Positions 1 through 4,561 of a stretch of DNA of 6,238 nucleotides are shown one piece after another. The stretch lies in contig CAMCXB010000097.1 in the NCBI GenBank assembly GCA_945883145.1, positions 1 to 6,238 on the forward strand, written 5' to 3'. This stretch comes from Bordetella parapertussis (GTDB lineage: Bacteria > Pseudomonadota > Gammaproteobacteria > Burkholderiales > Burkholderiaceae_D). A program made the position numbers and the translations under genes. Numbering within the stretch: the stretch's first letter is position 1; every line of letters starts with the position of its first letter. The notes beneath the pieces are model-generated. The model saw only the letters and a list, made by a program, of their open reading frames with translations. It searched no databases and had not been told where the DNA came from.

Positions 1-833
1 CCACCACACTGACTGAAGCTGGTTATGTGGGCGAAGATGTAGAAAACATTATCCAAAAGCTTTTGCAAAATTGTAACTATGAAGTTGAAAAAGCGCAGAA
101 GGGTATTGTTTATATTGATGAAATTGACAAAATTTCTAGAAAGTCGGACAACCCTTCGATCACTCGTGATGTGTCCGGTGAAGGCGTTCAGCAGGCATTG
201 CTGAAGCTAATCGAAGGCACGATGGCATCTGTACCACCACAAGGCGGTCGTAAGCATCCGAATCAAGACTTTGTTCAAATTGATACCACCAACATCATGT
301 TCATCTGTGGTGGTGCGTTTGATGGGTTATCTAAGATTATTTCAAATCGCTCTGAAAAGAGTGGCATAGGTTTTTCGGCAATAGTGAAAAGTCAGAGCGA
401 GCGCAGTGCAAGCGACATGATTTTGGATGTTGAGCCTGAAGATTTGATTAAGTTTGGTTTGATTCCAGAGTTGGTCGGCCGTTTACCTGTCGTTGCTACT
501 TTGGCAGAGCTTTCTGAAGAAGCCTTAATTCAAATCCTGCTAGAACCTAAAAATGCCTTGATTAAGCAGTATTCCAAGTTATTGGACATGGAAGGTGCTG
601 AATTAGAGGTAAGACCTGCTGCATTACATGCGATTGCAAAAAAAGCAATTGCGAGAAAAACAGGAGCACGTGGTCTCAGATCAATTATTGAACATGCATT
701 ACTTGAAGTGATGTTTGAATTACCGAATCAACAAAATGTTGCCAAAGTTGTTATTGATGAAAACACCATCACGAATGGTGCTAAACCGTTATTGATTTAT
801 CATGAACCGCAAAAAGTATCGGGATCTAAGTAA
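1..833 (+). CDS. clpX: ATP-dependent Clp protease ATP-binding subunit ClpX, 3' part (5' end outside window)
   Basis: ClpX is the AAA+ unfoldase that recognises tagged or native substrates, unfolds them with ATP and feeds them to the ClpP peptidase in the cytoplasm. The first full codon is at position 3 and 276 codons are present. Compared with the usual ~424 residues, about 145 are missing, including the zinc-binding domain and Walker A. The GTG at 27 is an internal Val codon, not a start. Visible motifs, in order: pore-1 loop GYVG (21-32), Walker B IDEID with Asp-Glu at 117-122, RKH loop (249-257), the SGIGF segment whose IGF tripeptide (366-374) docks on ClpP, an arginine-finger VGR (Arg at 480-482), and sensor-2 GARGLR (663-680). 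The C-terminus PLLIY is typical of the family. Translation ends in tandem stops TAA TAG (831-836). The IGF loop implies a ClpP partner, whose gene normally lies just upstream, outside this window. No frameshift is seen. Confidence 0.98.
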   Translation, partial: TTLTEAGYVGEDVENIIQKLLQNCNYEVEKAQKGIVYIDEIDKISRKSDNPSITRDVSGEGVQQALLKLIEGTMASVPPQGGRKHPNQDFVQIDTTNIMFICGGAFDGLSKIISNRSEKSGIGFSAIVKSQSERSASDMILDVEPEDLIKFGLIPELVGRLPVVATLAELSEEALIQILLEPKNALIKQYSKLLDMEGAELEVRPAALHAIAKKAIARKTGARGLRSIIEHALLEVMFELPNQQNVAKVVIDENTITNGAKPLLIYHEPQKVSGSK

Positions 834-888
834 TAGCGAATATTTTTAATCAACTGATCATAAATACACTTGAAACGAGATTTTTTCG

Positions 889-918
889 CTAAAAATCATA
901 TAAACGTGTAATTTTTAG
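889..918 (+). repeat. 8-bp inverted repeat downstream of clpX
   Basis: CTAAAAAT at 889-896 is perfectly complementary to ATTTTTAG at 911-918, with a 14-nt loop. The stem is almost all A-T, and the sequence after it is GG followed by five T. It could act as a weak transcription or mRNA-end element downstream of clpX, before the stronger terminator at 987. In such AT-rich sequence a chance match is also quite possible. Confidence 0.35.
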
Positions 919-986
919 GGTTTTTCAGCTGATTTTTGAACAAAGACAGTACAATTGCATCAAAATAAGTCAAAAGCTTCAATCGT

Positions 987-1025
987 AAAGCTACCCGAAG
1001 GAGACTTCGATGGTAGCTTTTTTTT
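987..1025 (+). terminator. Rho-independent terminator after clpX
   Basis: The outer stem AAAGCTACC (987-995) pairs with GGTAGCTTT (1012-1020). The inner stem CGAAG (996-1000) pairs with CTTCG (1005-1009) around a GAGA tetraloop of the GNRA type, with an AT bulge at 1010-1011. A run of eight T (1018-1025) follows directly. The structure is a textbook intrinsic terminator on the + strand. It lies ~150 nt beyond the clpX stop and should end the clpX transcript, separating it from lon. Confidence 0.88.
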
Positions 1026-1124
1026 ATTTTTAGACTTCAGGTGTGGGGATTTCAGCCGAACTATATCTTTGTGAACGCAAGACTTGTATTAGCCCACATC
1101 GCACCAACATCAAAGACGTGGTAA

Positions 1125-1138
1125 TTTAATGTTTAATG
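1125..1138 (+). repeat. Tandem 7-bp repeat TTTAATG x2
   Basis: TTTAATG occurs twice head-to-tail at 1125-1131 and 1132-1138, immediately before the TTGAAG hexamer proposed as a lon -35 element. It could be part of an activator or repressor site, but two copies of an AT-rich heptamer may well be chance. Confidence 0.3.
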
Positions 1139-1169
1139 TTGAAGCGGAAGATGGGAAATATTTTATAAG
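1139..1169 (+). promoter_or_regulatory. Possible sigma-70 promoter for lon
   Basis: TTGAAG (1139-1144, four of six matches to TTGACA) and TATAAG (1164-1169, five of six matches to TATAAT) are separated by 19 nt, longer than the ideal 17. Transcription would begin near 1175-1177, right at the inverted repeat of 1173-1219, leaving a leader of about 90 nt before the lon start. This is the best candidate seen in the 243-bp lon upstream region, but it is weak, and no sigma-32 type promoter accompanies it. Confidence 0.3.
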
Positions 1170-1172
1170 TGT

Positions 1173-1219
1173 CTGATTTTAAAAGTTTTATGTTTTATTG
1201 ATGTGTGCTTTTAAATCAG
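1173..1219 (+). repeat. Imperfect 12-bp inverted repeat in the lon leader
   Basis: CTGATTTTAAAAG (1173-1185) pairs with CTTTTAAATCAG (1208-1219). All 12 positions pair, with one bulged T at 1180. The loop is 22 nt (1186-1207). Only three pairs are G-C, so an RNA hairpin would be heat-labile. As DNA it would be a two-half-site palindrome about three helical turns apart. It ends 48 nt before the lon ATG and leaves the Shine-Dalgarno sequence free. It may be an operator or a leader hairpin; its function is unknown. Confidence 0.55.
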
Positions 1220-1267
1220 GTTAGTTGAAATCAGCGCTAAATTAACAGTTTAATAATAAGGGTCGCC

Positions 1268-3682
1268 ATGACGACGAATTTCCAAGTTTCCGAGCCTACC
1301 CAGTTGCCACTTCTGCCTTTAAGAGACGTTGTGGTGTTTCCCCATATGGTTATCCCTCTATTTGTTGGCCGTCCTAAGTCAATCAAAGCACTTGAGGCCG
1401 CAATGGAGCAAGGCAAGAGCATCATGCTTGCGGCGCAAAAAGCTGCTGCTAAGGATGAGCCATCACCAGAAGATATTTATGAAATAGGTTGTATCGCTAA
1501 TATATTGCAGATGCTGAAGCTGCCAGACGGTACCGTTAAGGTATTGGTCGAAGGTGCACAGCGTGCACGTATTCATCAAATCACTGAAATCGATACGCAT
1601 TTTGTTGCTGACCTCAGCCCAGTTGAGTCTGAGTCAGGTGATGAATCAGAAGTTGAAGCCATGCGTCGTGCGATTGTGCAGCAATTTGATCAATACGTAA
1701 AACTCAACAAAAAAATTCCACCAGAAATTTTGACTTCGCTGGCCGGTATCGATGACGCAGGTCGCCTAGCCGATACGATTGCAGCGCATTTGCCGCTGAA
1801 GTTAGAGCAAAAACAAGTCATTCTTGAAATTTTTAACGTTGCAAAACGTCATGAGCATTTACTCGGCCAACTCGAATCTGAACTTGATATTCTTCAAGTT
1901 GAGAAACGTATACGTGGTCGCGTGAAACGTCAGATGGAAAAATCGCAGCGAGAGTATTACTTGAATGAGCAAGTCAAAGCGATACAAAAAGAATTAGGTG
2001 AAGGCGAAGAGGGCGCAGATCTAGAAGATCTCGATAAGAAAATTATCGCGGCAAAAATGCCGAAAGAAGCGCGTGAAAAAGCACAGAACGAACTGAAAAA
2101 ATTAAAATTAATGTCACCTATGTCGGCTGAAGCGACGGTGGTGCGTAATTACATTGATGTCTTAATTGGTTTACCTTGGAAGAAAAAATCCAAAGTGAAC
2201 AATGATTTAAAACATGCTGAGAAAGTTTTAGAAGACGATCATTATGGTTTAGATAAAATCAAAGAACGTATTTTGGAATATCTTGCTGTTCAACAGCGTG
2301 TTGAAAAAGTTAAAGCACCAATCTTGTGTTTCGTTGGCCCTCCAGGTGTTGGTAAAACATCGCTTGGTCAATCCATCGCACGTGCAACCAATCGTAAATT
2401 CGTACGTATGGCTTTAGGTGGTGTGCGTGATGAAGCTGAGATTCGTGGTCATCGTCGTACTTATATTGGTTCTATGCCAGGCAAAATTTTACAAAGCCTG
2501 ACAAAGACCGGTGTACGTAATCCTTTATTCTTGTTAGATGAAATCGACAAGTTAGGACAAGACTTCCGTGGTGATCCTGCATCTGCTTTGTTGGAAGTAT
2601 TAGATCCTGAACAAAATCACACCTTTGGCGATCATTATGTTGAAGTTGATTTTGATTTGTCGGATGTGATGTTTGTTGCGACAGCAAACTCTTACAACAT
2701 TCCTGCAGCGTTGTTAGATCGTATGGAAGTGATTCGTCTCTCTGGTTATACCGAAGATGAAAAAACTAATATCTCGCAACGTTACTTGCTACCTAAGCAA
2801 ATCAAAAATAATGGTTTGAAAAATAGTGAGATAAGTGTTGCAGAGTCAGCGATACGCGACATCATTCGTTATTACACACGTGAAGCAGGTGTACGTTCAC
2901 TAGAGCGTGAAATTTCTAAGATCTGCCGTAAGGTCGTTAAGATGCTATTGCTGAAGAAGCAGGAGCAAAAAGTTACCATTACTGCGAAAAATCTTGGCAA
3001 GTTCCTTGGCGTTCGTCGATTTGATTTCGGTATGGCTGAAAAAGAAAATCAAGTCGGTCAAGTTATCGGTCTAGCTTGGACTGAAGTCGGTGGTGATTTA
3101 CTCACTATTGAATCAATGACCATGCCTGGTAAAGGTAATGTGATTCGCACTGGTACCTTAGGCGATGTGATGAAAGAATCCATCGAAGCAGCGCGTACTG
3201 TAGTGCGTAGTCGTGCTCAGTCCTTAGGTATTAATAGTGATGTATTCGAGAAAAGTGATATTCATATCCACGTACCTGAAGGCGCTACGCCGAAAGATGG
3301 TCCTTCAGCTGGTATAGGCATGACAACTGCATTGGTTTCGGTCTTTACAGGGATTCCAGTCCGTGCTGATGTGGCTATGACAGGTGAGATTACTTTGCGT
3401 GGTGAAGTACTTCCTATCGGTGGTCTGAAAGAAAAACTGCTTGCAGCACATCGTGGTGGAATTAAAACGGTATTGATACCTGAGCAAAATGTAAAAGATC
3501 TGGCAGACATTCCAGACAATGTAAAAAATCGTCTTGAAATTGTGCCTGTTCGTTGGATTGATAAAGTCTTGGAAATTGCACTTGAAAGAAAACCAGTGCC
3601 ATTATCAGATGAAGAAGCTGCACCAGCACCTGCAGTTGCAGTAGCTGAAGGTGTTAAAGATTCTTCAGTTGTCAAGCACTGA
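1268..3682 (+). CDS. lon: ATP-dependent protease Lon (LonA type)
   Basis: Lon is a cytoplasmic homohexameric AAA+ serine protease that degrades misfolded proteins and selected regulators. The product is 804 residues, against 784 in E. coli. Order: N-terminal substrate-binding domain (about 12-205, opening LPLLPLRDVVVFPHMVIPL), a helical linker with REYYLNEQ (about 210-320), the AAA+ module with Walker A GPPGVGKT (357-364) and Walker B LLDEID (Asp424, Glu425), sensor-1 region ATANS, then the protease domain with catalytic Ser680 in GPSAG and Lys723 in KEKLLAA. All catalytic residues are present. The extra ~20 C-terminal residues form an Ala/Pro/Val-rich acidic tail, likely disordered. ATG 1268 is chosen because TAAGGG (1257-1262) lies 5 nt upstream and the N-terminus matches the family. 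clpX lies upstream, beyond a terminator. hupB follows, also beyond a terminator, so lon is probably monocistronic. HU-beta is a known Lon substrate in E. coli, which may be relevant to the neighbourhood. Confidence 0.99.
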   Translation: MTTNFQVSEPTQLPLLPLRDVVVFPHMVIPLFVGRPKSIKALEAAMEQGKSIMLAAQKAAAKDEPSPEDIYEIGCIANILQMLKLPDGTVKVLVEGAQRARIHQITEIDTHFVADLSPVESESGDESEVEAMRRAIVQQFDQYVKLNKKIPPEILTSLAGIDDAGRLADTIAAHLPLKLEQKQVILEIFNVAKRHEHLLGQLESELDILQVEKRIRGRVKRQMEKSQREYYLNEQVKAIQKELGEGEEGADLEDLDKKIIAAKMPKEAREKAQNELKKLKLMSPMSAEATVVRNYIDVLIGLPWKKKSKVNNDLKHAEKVLEDDHYGLDKIKERILEYLAVQQRVEKVKAPILCFVGPPGVGKTSLGQSIARATNRKFVRMALGGVRDEAEIRGHRRTYIGSMPGKILQSLTKTGVRNPLFLLDEIDKLGQDFRGDPASALLEVLDPEQNHTFGDHYVEVDFDLSDVMFVATANSYNIPAALLDRMEVIRLSGYTEDEKTNISQRYLLPKQIKNNGLKNSEISVAESAIRDIIRYYTREAGVRSLEREISKICRKVVKMLLLKKQEQKVTITAKNLGKFLGVRRFDFGMAEKENQVGQVIGLAWTEVGGDLLTIESMTMPGKGNVIRTGTLGDVMKESIEAARTVVRSRAQSLGINSDVFEKSDIHIHVPEGATPKDGPSAGIGMTTALVSVFTGIPVRADVAMTGEITLRGEVLPIGGLKEKLLAAHRGGIKTVLIPEQNVKDLADIPDNVKNRLEIVPVRWIDKVLEIALERKPVPLSDEEAAPAPAVAVAEGVKDSSVVKH

Positions 3683-3697
3683 ATCGATGTAACGTAA

Positions 3698-3725
3698 AAA
3701 AAAGCGCTCTTAGGAGCGCTTTTTT
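3698..3725 (+). terminator. Rho-independent terminator after lon
   Basis: AGCGCTC (3703-3709) pairs with GAGCGCT (3714-3720) around a TTAG loop, flanked by an A-run (3696-3703) and a T-run (3720-3725). It starts 15 nt after the lon stop. Because both an upstream A-tract and a downstream T-tract are present, it could work in both directions. It separates lon from hupB. Confidence 0.92.
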
Positions 3726-3798
3726 GATGCAAAGTTTTTATTCAATGACAATAAATTGCGTTGAGTTCGATTGAAGTGCATATTGTCCTGCAAATTTC

Positions 3799-3827
3799 TT
3801 GACACTATGAAGCTCGACTAGTTTAAT
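3799..3827 (+). promoter_or_regulatory. Near-consensus sigma-70 promoter for hupB
   Basis: TTGACA (3799-3804) is a perfect -35 hexamer and TTTAAT (3822-3827) matches five of six positions of the -10 consensus. The spacer is exactly 17 nt. The predicted start is near 3834, giving an mRNA leader of about 90 nt before the GTG start of hupB. A strong promoter fits an abundant nucleoid protein, and the lon terminator lies upstream. Confidence 0.78.
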
Positions 3828-3834
3828 ACCCCCT

Positions 3835-3848
3835 GCAGAAGATTCTGC
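3835..3848 (+). repeat. Perfect 6-bp palindrome at the predicted hupB transcription start
   Basis: GCAGAA (3835-3840) and TTCTGC (3843-3848) are perfect inverted halves separated by GA. The site starts at the predicted +1 of the hupB promoter, so it could be an operator overlapping the start site or a small hairpin at the 5' end of the mRNA that protects it from decay. It is short, and chance is possible. Confidence 0.4.
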
Positions 3849-3855
3849 TTCATGA

Positions 3856-3895
3856 CGTCCGATAATCTATTCATAAAAAATAATTTATCGGTACG
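3856..3895 (+). repeat. Stem-loop in the hupB 5' leader
   Basis: CCGATAA (3859-3865) is perfectly complementary to TTATCGG (3885-3891). The stem extends outward by three more pairs, CGT (3856-3858) with ACG (3893-3895), leaving a single bulged T at 3892, for ten pairs in total. The loop is 19 nt and A-rich (3866-3884). It has no T-run after it, so it is not a terminator. It ends 18 nt before the Shine-Dalgarno sequence and would be transcribed from the promoter at 3799-3827. It may be a stability or translation-control element of hupB mRNA, or a protein-binding palindrome in DNA. Confidence 0.55.
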
Positions 3896-3913
3896 AATCT
3901 AATACCATTTCCC

Positions 3914-3919
3914 AAGGGG
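3914..3919 (+). promoter_or_regulatory. Ribosome binding site of hupB, deciding the GTG start
   Basis: AAGGGG sits 6 nt before GTG 3926, the ideal spacing, but directly abuts ATG 3920 with no spacer. This favours GTG 3926 over ATG 3920 as the real start of hupB. Confidence 0.8.
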
Positions 3920-3925
3920 ATGTCA

Positions 3926-4198
3926 GTGAATAAAACGGAATTGATCGACGAGATAGCAAAGTCAGCAGATATTTCAAAAGCATCTGCTGCTCGCGCACTT
4001 GATGCAGTAATTGAAGCTGTGACCACGACTTTAAAACATGAAGGTACCGTCACGTTGGCAGGTTTTGGTACCTTTGCAGTAGGCAGCCGCGCAGCTCGCG
4101 TAGGTAGAAATCCACGTACTGGAGCAGAGATTCAAATCGCCGCTTCTAAGACACCAAAATTTAAGCCTGGCAAAGCATTGAAAGATGCAGTAAACTAG
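3926..4198 (+). CDS. hupB: DNA-binding protein HU-beta
   Basis: HU is a small basic dimeric nucleoid protein that bends and compacts DNA without strong sequence preference and aids replication, repair and transcription. From GTG 3926 the product is 90 residues and begins MNKTELIDEIA, the normal HU start and length. An in-frame ATG at 3920 would add only Met-Ser but has no room for a ribosome binding site. The helical dimerisation part covers about 1-45. The beta-arm follows, with GFGTF at 46-50 and GRNPRTG containing the DNA-intercalating Pro63. The C-terminus PGKALKDAVN is typical. It has its own near-consensus promoter at 3799-3827 and a structured leader. No terminator is visible before the tRNA genes 66 bp downstream, so part of its mRNA may read into them. 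IHF subunits are ruled out by the HU-type ending and length. Confidence 0.97.
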   Translation: MNKTELIDEIAKSADISKASAARALDAVIEAVTTTLKHEGTVTLAGFGTFAVGSRAARVGRNPRTGAEIQIAASKTPKFKPGKALKDAVN

Positions 4199-4205
4199 CA
4201 GTCTT

Positions 4206-4229
4206 TATGACGAGGTGACAAACGTCATA
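4206..4229 (+). repeat. Perfect 7-bp inverted repeat between hupB and tRNA-Val
   Basis: TATGACG (4206-4212) pairs perfectly with CGTCATA (4223-4229) around a 10-nt loop, beginning 8 nt after the hupB stop. There is no T-run, so it is not an intrinsic terminator. It could stabilise the 3' end of hupB mRNA after cleavage from the tRNA precursor, or be a processing signal or operator for the tRNAs. No good promoter was found between it and the tRNA. Confidence 0.5.
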
Positions 4230-4264
4230 GTTGGCTGACTAAGTAGAAATCGTAGGGTTTCATG

Positions 4265-4340
4265 GGGTGCTTAGCTCAGTTGGTAGAGCGGCGCCCTTAC
4301 AAGGCGTAGGTCGGGAGTTCGAGCCTCTCAGCACCCACCA
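4265..4340 (+). tRNA. tRNA-Val, anticodon TAC
   Basis: The full cloverleaf folds by eye. Acceptor stem GGGTGCT (4265-4271) pairs with AGCACCC (4330-4336), D stem GCTC/GAGC (4274-4277 with 4286-4289), and the anticodon stem 4291-4295 with 4303-4307 around loop CTTACAA, anticodon TAC at 4298-4300. T stem 4313-4317 pairs with 4325-4329 around loop TTCGAGC, with one G-T pair. Discriminator A4337 and an encoded CCA (4338-4340) follow. The length is 76 nt. It reads valine GUA codons and, by wobble modification, other GUN codons. It is the first of a two-tRNA unit. Confidence 0.97.
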
Positions 4341-4368
4341 ACTGGTCAGTCTAGCAAGTGAAATACAA

Positions 4369-4445
4369 GGAGTGGTAGTTCAGCTGGTTAGAATACCGGC
4401 CTGTCACGCCGGGGGTCGCGGGTTCGAGTCCCGTCCACTCCGCCA
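4369..4445 (+). tRNA. tRNA-Asp, anticodon GTC
   Basis: Acceptor stem GGAGTGG (4369-4375) pairs with CCACTCC (4435-4441). D stem is GTTC/GAAT (4378-4381 with 4391-4394). Anticodon stem CCGGC/GCCGG (4396-4400 with 4408-4412) encloses loop CTGTCAC with anticodon GTC at 4403-4405. The T arm contains GGTTCGAGTCC. The discriminator is G4442, the aspartate identity base, and CCA (4443-4445) is encoded. The length is 77 nt. It lies 28 nt after tRNA-Val and 7 nt before a terminator, so the two are surely co-transcribed. Confidence 0.97.
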
Positions 4446-4452
4446 AAAACCG

Positions 4453-4479
4453 AAAAGGCGAACTTAGTTCGCCTTTTTT
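4453..4479 (+). terminator. Rho-independent terminator of the tRNA unit
   Basis: GGCGAAC (4457-4463) pairs with GTTCGCC (4467-4473) around a TTA loop. The stem is extended by AAAA (4453-4456) with the following T-run (4474-4479). It ends the tRNA-Val/tRNA-Asp transcript and separates it from the ppiD-type gene. Confidence 0.93.
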
Positions 4480-4561
4480 CATATCTGGCGTGTTTTATTA
4501 ACATGCTAAAAATAAGGCAACGGTTAATCCGTAAGCCAGAGACTATTTCGAGTGGCAGATC

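Larger units (their letters stand above)
834..1267. other. Long clpX-lon intergenic region
   Basis: This 434-bp gap is AT-rich and has no credible coding frame on either strand. Seen directly: an inverted repeat at 889-918, an intrinsic terminator at 987-1025, a tandem 7-bp repeat at 1125-1138, a weak sigma-70-like promoter at 1139-1169, and a 12-bp imperfect inverted repeat at 1173-1219 just ahead of lon. The terminator splits the gap into a ~190-nt clpX 3' untranslated part and a 243-nt region that should hold the lon promoter and leader. I could not find a convincing heat-shock (sigma-32) promoter of the CTTGAAA/CCCCATNT type here, although lon genes in relatives are often heat-shock controlled. 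Confidence 0.8.

Noticed and set aside
834..891. Inverted repeat TAGCGAA (834-840) with TTCGCTA (885-891)
   Set aside because: Perfect over 7 bp but with a 44-nt loop; arms this far apart arise easily by chance, and no other evidence supports it.
869..901. CTTGAAA followed by CATAT as a sigma-32 promoter
   Set aside because: The spacer to the CCCCATNT-like position is about 18 nt and the C-run is missing; it also lies upstream of the clpX terminator, so it could not serve lon efficiently.
1225..1254. Promoter-like TTGAAA, 18 nt, TTTAAT just before lon
   Set aside because: The hexamers are good, but transcription would begin near 1261, removing most of the lon ribosome binding site at 1257-1262. 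It is kept only as a remote possibility of near-leaderless lon mRNA.
3262..3732. A 156-residue - strand open frame opposite the end of lon
   Set aside because: It lies wholly opposite the conserved Lon protease domain, begins beyond the lon terminator, has no ribosome binding site and a low-complexity composition caused by the lon codons.
4267..4467. A 66-residue + strand open frame across both tRNAs
   Set aside because: It is the tRNA sequences read as protein (the familiar VQLVRIPACHAGGRGFESRP artefact). Both tRNAs fold fully, so this is not a gene.
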